Assembly: GCF_013778505.1 (NCBI RefSeq)
Contig: NZ_JAAOWU010000025.1
Coordinates: 1 to 64,000 of the forward strand
From: Pseudomonas sivasensis
GTDB taxonomy: Bacteria > Pseudomonadota > Gammaproteobacteria > Pseudomonadales > Pseudomonadaceae
Reading direction: 5' to 3'
DNA: 64,000 nucleotides
A program made the translations under genes and the position numbers. Below are positions 8,659-17,415 of this stretch, in pieces (the stretch's first letter is position 1; each line of letters begins with the position of its first letter). A model generated the notes under the pieces. It worked only from the letters and a program-made list of their open reading frames with translations, ran no database searches and had not been told where the DNA came from.

Positions 8659-9900
8659 ATGAAACATTCGTACAGCGAGTATGTGTTGCAGTGCCTGGTC
8701 TGCGATCGCAGCTACCAGCCGCATGAGGTCAGCTACTACTGCCCTCATTGCAAAACCGACGGTGCCCTCGATGCGCTTTACGATTATTCGACGCTCAAGC
8801 GCGAATGGTCCAGGGACACCCTGGTCCATGATCACGCCCGAGGCATGTGGCGTTATGACCGGCTGATGCCATTGCGTTCGACGCAGTTCATCCCGCCGCT
8901 GCTGGTGGGGAACACGCCGCTGTATTCGCGCCCGGAACTGCTCGGTAGGGGCGCGCGGATCAAGGTCTATATCAAAGATGAATCGCGCCAGCCTATCGGC
9001 TCGCTGAAAGACCGCGCCAGCGCCCTGGCGGTGGCCCATGCCATGCAGTCCGGTGCACGCACCGTGGCGGTGGCCAGTACCGGCAACGCCGCCTCGGCCC
9101 TGGCCGGGATGAGTGCAAGCCTGGGCCTGCATAACGTGATTTACCTGCCCAAAAGTGCGCCCCGCGAGAAGCTCGCTCAGATGCAAGGCTATGGCGCCGA
9201 GATTGTACTGGTCGATGGCCAGTACGACGAAGCCTTCGAACAATGCCTCAACGCCTGTGAAACCCACGGTTGGTACAACCGCACCACCGGGATCAACTCG
9301 TACATGAGCGAAGGCAAGAAAACCGTGGCCTTCGAGATGTGCGAGCAGCTCAACTGGCAGGTGCCGGATCTGGTGTTCGTGCCGGTCGGTAATGGCTGCA
9401 TTCTGGGCTCGGTCTACAAGGGGTTCTTCGACCTGCTGCAAATGGGCTGGATCGAGCGTATTCCACGTCTGATCGGCGTCCAGGCCGAGCACAGCAACTT
9501 TATGTACCGGGCCTGGCGCAGTGACCGACCGATGCAGCAGATTGAACGCATTGCCCCCACCAGCCTGGCCAGCAGCATCAATGTGGCCTTGCCGCGCGAC
9601 CGTCTCAAAGCCATGCGCGCCGTGACGGCCAGCGGCGGCGAGTTCATTTGCGTCAGCGATCCGAGCATTGTCTCGGCGGCTTCCCGCTTGGCCGCCAGCA
9701 CCGGTGTGTTTCCCGAGGCCGGCGCGGCGAGTGCCTTCGCCGGGCTGCTCAAGTATGCCGAAGCACACCCCGACACCCCGCAGACCGCCGTGATCCTGAT
9801 CACCGGCAGCGGTTTGAAAGACACCTCCATTTTTCTCTCCAACTCGACCAGGGGCCAGACACGGGTGCAATCCCAGCCCCTGGCCGACCTGCTGACCTAG
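8659..9900 (+). CDS. Threonine-synthase-like fold-type II PLP enzyme with zinc ribbon
   Basis: A 413-residue PLP-dependent enzyme. An N-terminal zinc ribbon has Cys at about 12, 15, 28 and 31 (CLVC and CPHC). The PLP lysine is about K117 in PIGSLKDRASA, followed by VASTGNAASALAG and a phosphate/PLP-binding VPVGNGC. Family members include threonine synthase, cysteate synthase and beta-eliminating lyases. A housekeeping threonine synthase is unlikely in this catabolic cluster; a lyase or dehydratase acting on a hydroxy-amino acid is an inference. It is co-directional with ridA and glyA, ten bases before the latter. Confidence 0.82.
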   Translation: MKHSYSEYVLQCLVCDRSYQPHEVSYYCPHCKTDGALDALYDYSTLKREWSRDTLVHDHARGMWRYDRLMPLRSTQFIPPLLVGNTPLYSRPELLGRGARIKVYIKDESRQPIGSLKDRASALAVAHAMQSGARTVAVASTGNAASALAGMSASLGLHNVIYLPKSAPREKLAQMQGYGAEIVLVDGQYDEAFEQCLNACETHGWYNRTTGINSYMSEGKKTVAFEMCEQLNWQVPDLVFVPVGNGCILGSVYKGFFDLLQMGWIERIPRLIGVQAEHSNFMYRAWRSDRPMQQIERIAPTSLASSINVALPRDRLKAMRAVTASGGEFICVSDPSIVSAASRLAASTGVFPEAGAASAFAGLLKYAEAHPDTPQTAVILITGSGLKDTSIFLSNSTRGQTRVQSQPLADLLT

Positions 9901-9910
9901 GAATCCCACC

Positions 9911-11149
9911 ATGAGCCTGCAAAATTTCGACCCCGCCATTGCCCGCCTGATCGACCGTGAACGCAATCGTCAGGAAACCCACCTGGAGCTGATCGCTTCA
10001 GAAAACTATGTGAGCGACGAAGTGCTCCAGGCCCAGGGCTCGGTGCTCACCAACAAGTACGCTGAAGGTTATCCGGGCAAGCGGTATTACGGTGGGTGCA
10101 AGGTCGTCGACGAGATCGAAAACCTGGCCATCGAACGCGCCCGCAAACTGTTCAATTGTGAATACGTCAACGTTCAGCCGCACTCCGGGTCGCAGGCCAA
10201 CCAGGCGGTGTTTCTCGCGGTGCTGGAGCCCGGCGATACCATTCTGGGGATGTCCCTGGCTCATGGTGGTCACCTGACCCATGGCGCATCGGTGAATTTC
10301 TCGGGCAAGTTCTACCAGGCGTTTTCCTACGGCCTGGACCCTGACACCGAGACCCTGGACTACGCCGAAATGGAAGCCCTGGCCCGGCAGCACAAACCGA
10401 AGATGATCATCGCCGGGGCCTCCGCCTATTCGCGCACCCTGGACTTCCATCGCTTTCGCAAGATCTGCGATGAGGTGGGCGCCTACTTGATGGTGGACAT
10501 GGCGCATTACGCCGGTTTGATCGCGGCGGGCGTGTACCCGTCGCCGGTCGGCATTGCCGACTTCATCACCTCGACCACTCATAAAACCCTGCGTGGCCCG
10601 CGCGGCGGCTTGATCCTGGCCAAGGCGCAATACGCGGCGTTGCTTGATAAGACGATTTTTCCGGTCTACCAGGGCGGCCCGCTGATGCATGTCATCGCAG
10701 CCAAGGCTGTGGCGTTCAATGAGGCGCTTAGCGATGGGTTCAAGCATTACCAGCAACGGGTGATCGACAACGCCCGCACCATGGCCGACGTCCTTACCCG
10801 CCGTGGTTTGCGTGTGGTGTCGGGAGGCACCGATTGCCATATGTTCCTGCTTGATCTGCGCGCGATGAACATCACTGGCAAGGATGCCGAAGCGTTGCTG
10901 GAGAGTGCGCACATCACCTTGAACAAGAATGCGATCCCCAACGACCCGCAAAAACCGGCGATCACCAGCGGCATTCGCATCGGCACGCCGGCGTTGACCA
11001 CCCGGGGCTTTGGGGAGGCGGAGTGTGCTGAAGTGGCAAACCTGATCGCCGACCTGCTGGAGCAGCCGAACAACACGACGCTGCTGGAGAACACCCGGCG
11101 CCGGGTGATGCACCTGTGCGAGTGCTTTCCGGTTTATCTGCTGAGCTGA
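9911..11149 (+). CDS. glyA: Serine hydroxymethyltransferase paralogue
   Basis: A 412-residue fold-type I PLP enzyme that exchanges serine and glycine, or related hydroxy-amino acids, with tetrahydrofolate as one-carbon carrier. The family signatures are all present: LIASENYVS, KYAEGYPGKRYYGGC, DMAHYAGLIAAG and the PLP lysine (about K225) in TTHKTLRGPRGG. Length is normal (E. coli GlyA 417). Pseudomonads have several glyA copies; this one ends the transporter/dehydrogenase/RidA cluster and is followed by a strong terminator. It may serve catabolism of a serine analogue rather than bulk one-carbon supply (inference). Confidence 0.93.
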   Translation: MSLQNFDPAIARLIDRERNRQETHLELIASENYVSDEVLQAQGSVLTNKYAEGYPGKRYYGGCKVVDEIENLAIERARKLFNCEYVNVQPHSGSQANQAVFLAVLEPGDTILGMSLAHGGHLTHGASVNFSGKFYQAFSYGLDPDTETLDYAEMEALARQHKPKMIIAGASAYSRTLDFHRFRKICDEVGAYLMVDMAHYAGLIAAGVYPSPVGIADFITSTTHKTLRGPRGGLILAKAQYAALLDKTIFPVYQGGPLMHVIAAKAVAFNEALSDGFKHYQQRVIDNARTMADVLTRRGLRVVSGGTDCHMFLLDLRAMNITGKDAEALLESAHITLNKNAIPNDPQKPAITSGIRIGTPALTTRGFGEAECAEVANLIADLLEQPNNTTLLENTRRRVMHLCECFPVYLLS

Positions 11150-11156
11150 CGCAAAC

Positions 11157-11189
11157 AAAAAAGCCAACGCTTTTGGGCGTTGGCTTTTT
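11157..11189. terminator. Bidirectional intrinsic terminator
   Basis: AAGCCAACGC pairs with GCGTTGGCTT around a short loop, with A-run before and T-run after. It ends glyA on the plus strand and can equally end the convergent ETF-quinone oxidoreductase gene on the minus strand. Confidence 0.9.
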
Positions 11190-11207
11190 GTGTTTCAGGC
11201 AATCGTC

Positions 11208-12872
11208 TTACATGTTCGGGTAAGTCGGTCCACCCGCGCCTTCCGGCGTGACCCACGTGATGTTCTGCGAAGGGTCCTTGATGTCACAGGTCTTGCAGTG
11301 CACGCAGTTCTGGGCGTTGATCTGGAAGCGCTTCTCGCCGTCTTCCTTGGTGATCACTTCATACACACCGGCCGGGCAGTAGCGCTGTGCCGGTTCATCG
11401 TAGAGCGGCAGGTTGGTGCCGATCGGGATGCTCGGGTCTTTCAACTTCAAGTGGCACGGCTGCTCTTCTTCATGGTTGGTACCAGAGATGAACACCGAAC
11501 TCAGCTTATCGAAGCTCAGCTTGCCGTCTGGCTTGGGGTAGTCGATCTTCGTGCTGTCCTTGGCCAGCTTCAGGCAGGCGTAGTCCGGCTTGGTGTCGTG
11601 CAAGGTGAACGGCATCTTGCCGCCGAGGATGTTCTGGTCGAACCAGTTGAAGCCCGCACCGAGGATCGGGCCGAACTTGTGCATCGCCGGGCCGAAGTTG
11701 CGGGTGGCGAACAGTTCTTCGTAGAGCCAGCTGGCTTTGAAGCTGTCGACGTAATTGGTCAGTTCATCACCGCCTTCGGACTCTGCCAGCAGGCGCTCGG
11801 CCACGGCGTCGGCAGCGAGCATGCCGGACTTCATGGCGGTGTGGCTGCCTTTGATCTTGGCCACGTTCATGGTGCCCAGGTCGCAGCCGATCAAAGCGCC
11901 GCCCTTGAAGACCATCTTCGGCAACGAGTTGATGCCGCCCTTGGCCAGTGCGCGAGCGCCGTAGCTGATGCGCTTGCCGCCTTCCAGGTACTGTGCGAGC
12001 ACCGGGTGATGCTTGAGGCGCTGGAACTCATCGAACGGCGACAGGAAAGCGTTGCTGTAGGACAGGTCGACGATCAGGCCCACGACCACCTGGTTGTTTT
12101 CCAGGTGATAAAGGAAGGAGCCGCCAGTGTTCTCGTTGCTCATGATGTCCAGCGGCCAACCGGCGGTGTGGACCACCAGGCCTGGCTGGTGCTTGGCCGG
12201 GTCGATTTCCCAGATTTCCTTGAGACCAATGCCGTAGTGTTGGGCGTCGGCGTCGCTGTCCAGGTTGAAGCGCTGGATCAACTGCTTGCCGATATGCCCG
12301 CGGCAGCCTTCGGCGAACAACGTGTACTTGCCACGCAGTTCCATGCCTGGGGTGTACACGCCTTCTTTAGGATTGCCTTCGCGGTCGACGCCGAGGTCAC
12401 CGGTGATGATCCCGCGCACCACGCCGTTCTCGTCGAACAGTGCTTCCTGGGCGGCGAAACCTGGGTAGACTTCCACGCCCAGATTCTCGGCCTGCTGGGC
12501 GAGCCAGCGGCACAGGTTGCCGAGGGAAATGATGTAGTTGCCTTCGTTGTGCATGGTCTTGGGCACGAAGAAGTCAGGCACTTTGGTGGAAGCTTCGGGG
12601 CTGCGCAGTACATAGATGTCATCGCGCACCACGGGTGTGTTGAGCGGGGCGCCGAGTTCTTTCCAGTCCGGGAACAGTTCGTTCAGGGCCCGTGGTTCAA
12701 ACACGGCACCGGAGAGGATGTGTGCGCCGACTTCGGAGCCTTTCTCGACCACGCAGACGCTGATTTCCTTACCGGCTTCGGCGGCCTTCTGCTTCAGTCG
12801 GCAGGCGGCGGACAGGCCAGCCGGGCCAGCGCCGACGATGACCACGTCGAATTCCATGTATTCGCGTTCCAC
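11208..12872 (-). CDS. Electron transfer flavoprotein-ubiquinone oxidoreductase
   Basis: A 554-residue membrane-associated FAD and 4Fe-4S enzyme that passes electrons from reduced ETF to ubiquinone. It has the FAD motif VVIVGAGPAGLSAACRL near the N-terminus, LSGAVFEPRAL, GCDLGTMNVAKIKGSH, and the C-terminal cluster with four cysteines (CPAGVYE and CVHCKTCDIKDP). Full length for the family. It is divergent from etfB-etfA, which encode its electron donor. It serves beta-oxidation and amino-acid dehydrogenases such as those elsewhere in this window. Confidence 0.96.
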   Translation of the reverse strand: MEREYMEFDVVIVGAGPAGLSAACRLKQKAAEAGKEISVCVVEKGSEVGAHILSGAVFEPRALNELFPDWKELGAPLNTPVVRDDIYVLRSPEASTKVPDFFVPKTMHNEGNYIISLGNLCRWLAQQAENLGVEVYPGFAAQEALFDENGVVRGIITGDLGVDREGNPKEGVYTPGMELRGKYTLFAEGCRGHIGKQLIQRFNLDSDADAQHYGIGLKEIWEIDPAKHQPGLVVHTAGWPLDIMSNENTGGSFLYHLENNQVVVGLIVDLSYSNAFLSPFDEFQRLKHHPVLAQYLEGGKRISYGARALAKGGINSLPKMVFKGGALIGCDLGTMNVAKIKGSHTAMKSGMLAADAVAERLLAESEGGDELTNYVDSFKASWLYEELFATRNFGPAMHKFGPILGAGFNWFDQNILGGKMPFTLHDTKPDYACLKLAKDSTKIDYPKPDGKLSFDKLSSVFISGTNHEEEQPCHLKLKDPSIPIGTNLPLYDEPAQRYCPAGVYEVITKEDGEKRFQINAQNCVHCKTCDIKDPSQNITWVTPEGAGGPTYPNM

Positions 12873-12976
12873 AGGCTATCTCCTACTCAAGGCTCAACAG
12901 GCTTTTTTTCTAATGGGTGGAGGTTCGGTGTCGTCTTGCGGCAACGGCAAGACCCACCTTTCTCTCTAGGTGGCGC

Positions 12977-13021
12977 ATTATATATAGACCACTGTCAGCG
13001 TCCAATACAAACGTTTGTTTG
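12977..13021 (-). promoter_or_regulatory. Candidate promoter and PsrA-type box of the ETF-QO gene
   Basis: Read on the minus strand, TATAAT (12977-12982) lies 17 bases from TTGGAC (13000-13005). Immediately upstream, CAAAC-N4-GTTTG (13008-13021) fits the PsrA consensus (G/C)AAAC-N2-4-GTTT(G/C). PsrA is the fatty-acid-responsive TetR-type regulator of pseudomonads, and ETF genes are among its reported P. aeruginosa targets (from memory). Confidence 0.6.
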
Positions 13022-13244
13022 AATTGCCCGCAGGCTAGGAAAATCAAAGCAACGCGGCTTATGACTGGCCATTTTGCCGTATTGACCAGAATAGGCGTTC
13101 CGGTCAATATACGGTCGGTTTTGCGCTTACCGTAGGCAGACAGCAGGTTTCAAGAGCACGTCCAAAAGCGAAACAGGTGACGCACGCCTAAACACCGGCG
13201 CGCAGTTTACACGCCGCGATAAAGAATGACCTCTCAGTCACCAC

Positions 13245-13260
13245 TGACGAACGGTCGTCA
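13245..13260. promoter_or_regulatory. 6-4-6 inverted repeat upstream of etfB
   Basis: TGACGA-ACGG-TCGTCA lies 119 bases before the etfB start in the 506-base divergent region. Its symmetry suggests binding of a dimeric regulator. No known family is assigned. The rest of 12873-13378 holds no gene that I can support. Confidence 0.35.
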
Positions 13261-13378
13261 TTTCCCGTGAGCAAGGTCATTTGCCCAGGTTTTTGGAGGT
13301 GCCCTTGTGTGCCGATGAGCATCAACCGCCAGGTTCGCCTAGGCGACTTTCTTTTCACCGGAGAGTAACGAGGAATCC

Positions 13379-14128
13379 ATGAAGGTTCTTGTAGCTGTCA
13401 AACGCGTTGTCGATTACAACGTGAAAGTTCGCGTCAAGGCGGACAATTCCGGCGTCGATCTTGCTAACGTCAAGATGTCGATGAACCCTTTCTGTGAAAT
13501 CGCTGTGGAAGAAGCCGTACGCCTGAAAGAGAAAGGCGTAGCGACTGAAATCGTCGTGGTTTCCATCGGTCCTACCACTGCTCAAGAGCAGCTGCGTACC
13601 GCCCTGGCACTGGGCGCTGACCGCGCTATCCTGGTCGAATCCGCTGAAGACCTGACCTCCCTGGCCGTTGCCAAGCTGCTCAAGGCTGTTGTCGACAAGG
13701 AACAGCCTCAGCTGGTGATCCTCGGCAAACAGGCCATCGACAGCGACAACAACCAGACTGGCCAGATGTTGGCTGCACTGACCGGTTACGGCCAGGGCAC
13801 CTTCGCCTCGAAAGTCGAAGTAAGCGGCGACAGCGTTGCCGTGACCCGCGAAATCGACGGCGGCGCACAGACGGTTTCCCTGAAACTGCCGGCCATCGTC
13901 ACCACCGACCTGCGTTTGAACGAGCCGCGCTACGCGTCCCTGCCAAACATCATGAAAGCCAAGAAGAAGCCTCTCGAAGTGCTGACTCCGGACGCTTTGG
14001 GCGTTTCCACCGCCTCCACCAACAAGACCGTCAAAGTCGAAGCGCCGGCTGCACGCAGCGCGGGCATCAAGGTCAAGTCGGTGGCTGAACTGGTCGAGAA
14101 ACTGAAAAACGAAGCGAAGGTAATCTAA
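13379..14128 (+). CDS. etfB: Electron transfer flavoprotein beta subunit
   Basis: A 249-residue subunit binding AMP in the ETF heterodimer, the shared electron acceptor of acyl-CoA and other dehydrogenases. It begins MKVLVAVKRVVDYNVK, includes MNPFCEIAVEEAVRLKE and GKQAIDSDNNQTGQMLA, the conserved region that includes the family recognition loop. It is two bases from etfA. A good Shine-Dalgarno (AACGAGGAA) precedes the start. Length and sequence are canonical. Confidence 0.97.
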   Translation: MKVLVAVKRVVDYNVKVRVKADNSGVDLANVKMSMNPFCEIAVEEAVRLKEKGVATEIVVVSIGPTTAQEQLRTALALGADRAILVESAEDLTSLAVAKLLKAVVDKEQPQLVILGKQAIDSDNNQTGQMLAALTGYGQGTFASKVEVSGDSVAVTREIDGGAQTVSLKLPAIVTTDLRLNEPRYASLPNIMKAKKKPLEVLTPDALGVSTASTNKTVKVEAPAARSAGIKVKSVAELVEKLKNEAKVI

Positions 14129-14130
14129 CC

Positions 14131-15060
14131 ATGACTATCTTGGTAATCGCAGAACACGACAACAAAGTGCTGGCCCCGGCCACGCTGAACACTGTTGCTG
14201 CTGCCGCCAAAATCGGTGGCGACATCCACGTGCTGGTAGCAGGCCAAGGCGCTGGCGCCGTGGCTGAAGCCGCAGCCAAAGTGGCTGGCGTGAGCAAAGT
14301 ACTGCTGGCCGACAACGCCGCTTACGCTCACCAACTGCCGGAAAACGTCGCTCCACTGGTTGCAGAGCTGGGCGCTGGCTACAGCCATATCCTGGCTGCC
14401 GCTACCTCCAACGGCAAAAACATCCTGCCACGCGTTGCCGCGCAGTTGGACGTTGACCAGATCTCCGAGATCATCTCGGTTGAAAGCGCCGACACCTTCA
14501 AGCGCCCGATCTACGCCGGTAACGCCATTGCCACCGTGCAATCGACTGCTGCCGTCAAAGTCATCACCGTGCGTGCCACCGGTTTCGATCCGGTTGCTGC
14601 TGAAGGTGGTTCGGCTGCCGTTGAAGCCGTCTCCGCTGCCCACGACGCTGGCACTTCCAGCTTTGTTGGCGAAGAGCTGGCCAAGTCGGACCGTCCTGAG
14701 CTGACCGCTGCCAAGATCGTCGTATCCGGCGGTCGTGGCATGCAGAACGGTGACAACTTCAAGCACCTGTACGCCCTGGCCGACAAGCTGGGCGCTGCGG
14801 TTGGCGCTTCCCGCGCCGCCGTCGACGCAGGTTTCGTACCCAACGACATGCAGGTCGGCCAGACCGGCAAGATCGTGGCGCCACAGCTGTACATCGCCGT
14901 CGGTATCTCCGGCGCGATCCAGCATCTGGCCGGTATGAAAGACTCCAAAGTGATCGTTGCGATCAACAAGGACGAAGAAGCACCGATCTTCCAGGTGGCT
15001 GATTACGGCCTGGTGGCGGACTTGTTCGAAGCCGTACCTGAGTTGGAGAAGCTGGTCTAA
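14131..15060 (+). CDS. etfA: Electron transfer flavoprotein alpha subunit
   Basis: A 309-residue FAD-binding subunit of ETF. The C-terminal half carries the FAD-binding segments SGGRGMQNGDNF, GASRAAVDAGFVPNDMQVGQTGK and VGISGAIQHLAGMKDS, followed by VAINKDEEAPIFQVADYGLV. The N-terminal half has the usual Ala-rich Rossmann-like domain. It is translated right behind etfB and ends at a strong terminator, so etfBA is a two-gene operon. Confidence 0.97.
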   Translation: MTILVIAEHDNKVLAPATLNTVAAAAKIGGDIHVLVAGQGAGAVAEAAAKVAGVSKVLLADNAAYAHQLPENVAPLVAELGAGYSHILAAATSNGKNILPRVAAQLDVDQISEIISVESADTFKRPIYAGNAIATVQSTAAVKVITVRATGFDPVAAEGGSAAVEAVSAAHDAGTSSFVGEELAKSDRPELTAAKIVVSGGRGMQNGDNFKHLYALADKLGAAVGASRAAVDAGFVPNDMQVGQTGKIVAPQLYIAVGISGAIQHLAGMKDSKVIVAINKDEEAPIFQVADYGLVADLFEAVPELEKLV

Positions 15061-15082
15061 TCCAGCCGCTTCACTTATAAAG

Positions 15083-15111
15083 AGCCCGGTCTTGCGACCG
15101 GGCTTTTTTTT
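15083..15111 (+). terminator. Intrinsic terminator of etfBA
   Basis: Perfect nine-base stem AGCCCGGTC/GACCGGGCT with a TTGC loop, followed by eight T. Confidence 0.92.
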
Positions 15112-15143
15112 GTCCGGCCTTTTTGAATATCGGAGAAACCGCC

Positions 15144-15959
15144 ATGGAACTGCGTCCCTGGGCACTATTGCTGGGCCTGTCGCTGCTGCCGAGCCTGACC
15201 TTGGCCGCTGGCAAATGTGAGCGCCTGGTGATCACCGGCAGCCCTGACGCACCGCCCTTGTTATGGCGCGACCCCCAAGACCCCACGCACCTGATCGGCG
15301 CCACCGCCGACGTGCTCCAGCAAGTGGCAAAGGACCTAGGGTTGAAGATCGACCTGCTTTACGGCGGCAAGCGTTCCCAGGCCTTGGATGAGGTGCGCAG
15401 CGGCCGTATGGATATATTCGCCGATACGCCGCTAAACCTCGGCGAGCTGGAAAATCTTGATTACATCCACCCGGCGTTGGTGCAGACCGATTATCTCGTC
15501 TGGACGCGCAAAGACTCGGCACTGGTCTACACCACAGCTGCCGACCTGCACGGGCACAAGGGTGCAGTATCGGAGCGTTCCCGTTTTAGTGCCGGATTCG
15601 AAACCTTCGCCGGTGAGCAACTGACCTTACAGCGCCTGCCGACGTTGACTCCGGCGTTCCAGAAACTGCTGCTGGGGGAGGTGGAGTACGTGCTGGCGGG
15701 ACGTTATTCCGCAATGGCCATGGCTCAGACACTGGGCATGAGCAACGACCTGATCGCCCGCGATGTTCCGATCGATCAGCCGGGGCTGTACCTGGCGATT
15801 TCCCACAACTCGGCCTGCAATGATCCGTGGTTGCGCGGACAGCTCACCAAAAAGATGACAGAATTGCCCGGGTCTGGTGTGACGGAAGCCGCGCTGCAGC
15901 GCAATCTGGAGCGTTGGAAAGCGCAATTGCAACAACCCGTCGGCACCCCAACAAAGTAG
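15144..15959 (+). CDS. Periplasmic solute-binding protein (SBP family 3 type)
   Basis: A 271-residue secreted protein. A signal peptide (WALLLGLSLLPSLTLAAG) is at residues 6-23. The mature part has the extracellular solute-binding family 3 layout (IGATADVLQQVAKDLG, SGRMDIFADTPLN, VEYVLAGRYSAMAMA). The ATG at 15144 was chosen since it starts the signal sequence. No permease or ATPase gene is adjacent, so it may be an orphan binding or sensory protein. Two cysteines (CERLV and SACND) could form a disulfide. It lies nine bases before the DUF4398 lipoprotein gene and may be co-transcribed with it. Confidence 0.75.
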   Translation: MELRPWALLLGLSLLPSLTLAAGKCERLVITGSPDAPPLLWRDPQDPTHLIGATADVLQQVAKDLGLKIDLLYGGKRSQALDEVRSGRMDIFADTPLNLGELENLDYIHPALVQTDYLVWTRKDSALVYTTAADLHGHKGAVSERSRFSAGFETFAGEQLTLQRLPTLTPAFQKLLLGEVEYVLAGRYSAMAMAQTLGMSNDLIARDVPIDQPGLYLAISHNSACNDPWLRGQLTKKMTELPGSGVTEAALQRNLERWKAQLQQPVGTPTK

Positions 15960-15968
15960 GGATTTTCA

Positions 15969-16331
15969 GTGACTCTTCGACCTTTTTTCGCGGCCCTCGC
16001 CGTTGTCGCTCTGGCGGGATGTGCGGCCGATCCTGCGCCGAATGAACAAATTCGCCTCACCCAGCAAGCCCTGGAGCAAGCCAACGCGGTGGGTGCCAGC
16101 GCCGATGAATCCCCTGAACTGAAGCTGGCCGAAGACAAATTCGCCCAGGCCAAGGCCGAAATGGCCGACCAATCCTACAAAGACGCGCGCATGCAGGCCG
16201 AACAGGCCGAGTTGGACGCGCGCCTGGCCGAAGCCCAGGTGCTGACTCGCAAGAGCCAGGAACAACTGAACGTGCTTAACACCCGCATCACGCGCTTGCG
16301 CAAGCAATTGCAGTTAGGGGAAGCCCAATGA
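15969..16331 (+). CDS. DUF4398 lipoprotein
   Basis: A 120-residue protein starting with GTG. The signal peptide ends in a lipobox (VALAGC, Cys about 18). The rest is a Gln/Ala/Glu-rich helix (residues about 25-118), the DUF4398 type, probably an envelope coiled coil. Its stop overlaps the start of the next gene (ATGA), which encodes a related helix joined to an OmpA domain, so the two are likely partners in the outer membrane or periplasm. Confidence 0.85.
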   Translation: MTLRPFFAALAVVALAGCAADPAPNEQIRLTQQALEQANAVGASADESPELKLAEDKFAQAKAEMADQSYKDARMQAEQAELDARLAEAQVLTRKSQEQLNVLNTRITRLRKQLQLGEAQ

Positions 16332-17143
16332 GTCGGATGATCCGTGGAGTGGGTTTTACCGTGCTGCTGGGCAGTGCGGTGCTGGGCGGTTGCGCCAGTC
16401 ACCCGAATGGCGAGCAAGCCTTGCAACAGGCCGGCAGCGACTTCCAGAAGGTTAAGGAAGACGCCAACGTGCTGCGCATCGCGCCTAAAGACGTGATTCG
16501 CGCCGGTGAATCCCTGGCGCGGGCTGACCGCTTGTCCAGCTACTGGGGCAGCGGCGCCGACGTGGTGCATTACGCTTACCTGAGCCAGCGCTACAGTGCC
16601 ATCGCCCGTGAACACACCGAGCAGGCACTCAACGAGGAACGCGCCGCCAAGCTCGAACTGGAACGCCAGCGCCTGCAACTGGCCCTGCGTGAAAGCAAGC
16701 TGATCAGCGTGCAGCAACAGGGCAAATGGCTGGAAGAACAGATAGCCAGCCTGACCACCACCCAGACCGATCGTGGCCTGGTGATGACCTTGGGCGATGT
16801 GCTGTTCGATACCGGCGAAGCGGAGTTGAAGAACTCGGCCAACCGCACCGTGCTGAAAATCGTGCAGTTCCTGCAATTGAACCCCAAGCGCGTAGTGCGC
16901 ATTGAGGGTTACGCCGACAACACCGGCGGCCAGCAGGAAAACCTCAAACTGTCCCGTGACCGCGCGCAATCGGTGGCCGATGTGTTGGTGGATCTGGGAA
17001 TCGATGAAAAGCGTATCCAGGTCGAAGGCTATGGTGACCAATACCCGGTGGAAGCCAACGCCTCCGAACGAGGTCGCGCGCAGAACCGTCGGGTCGAGAT
17101 TGTGTTTTCCGACGAGAAAGGCCAACTGGGCGCCGCTCGCTAA
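16328..17143 (+). CDS. OmpA-family lipoprotein with DUF4398 N-domain
   Basis: A 271-residue envelope protein. It has a lipobox (VLGGC, Cys about 22), a DUF4398-like helical region (about 30-150), and a C-terminal OmpA peptidoglycan-binding domain (about 155-260; LGDVLFDTGEAELK, RIEGYADNTGG, LSRDRAQSVADVL, GYGDQYPVEAN, GRAQNRRVEI). It probably ties the outer membrane to peptidoglycan. Translationally coupled to the preceding lipoprotein gene. A REP pair follows. Confidence 0.9.
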   Translation: MSRMIRGVGFTVLLGSAVLGGCASHPNGEQALQQAGSDFQKVKEDANVLRIAPKDVIRAGESLARADRLSSYWGSGADVVHYAYLSQRYSAIAREHTEQALNEERAAKLELERQRLQLALRESKLISVQQQGKWLEEQIASLTTTQTDRGLVMTLGDVLFDTGEAELKNSANRTVLKIVQFLQLNPKRVVRIEGYADNTGGQQENLKLSRDRAQSVADVLVDLGIDEKRIQVEGYGDQYPVEANASERGRAQNRRVEIVFSDEKGQLGAAR

Positions 17144-17159
17144 AGTCTTGTACCGATCA

Positions 17160-17256
17160 AAACTGTGGGAGGGGGCTTGCCCCCGATGACGGAATATCAG
17201 TCACCGAAAAGGCTGACTGAACCACCGCAATCGGGAGCCAGACCCCTCCCACAGTT
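17160..17256. repeat. Inverted pair of REP elements
   Basis: AACTGTGGGAGGGGGCTTGC (17161-17180) and its imperfect reverse complement ending CCCCTCCCACAGTTT (17230-17256), with a linker. It is the same REP family as at 484-987, here between the OmpA-family gene and the next regulator. Confidence 0.85.
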
Positions 17257-17415
17257 TTTTCGTATACACCTGAAAATTCTATCCGACACCCTTACAGTTT
17301 TTACTGTCACTCCCGCGCGCGCTCGACTATTGTGGCAACTGTCCCCGTACACTTTCAAACTGTGCCGGTATGTTTCACACAAAAATAAAATACCCGTGAA
17401 ATCGAGTGCTGCGTC

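Noticed and set aside
8341..9966. A 541-codon open frame on the minus strand
   Set aside because: It lies opposite ridA, the fold-II PLP enzyme gene and the start of glyA, has no coherent domain, and arises from third-position GC bias.
11190..13022. A 610-codon open frame on the plus strand
   Set aside because: It is the antisense shadow of the ETF-quinone oxidoreductase gene in GC-rich codon phase; the product is His/Val/Ala-rich without any domain.
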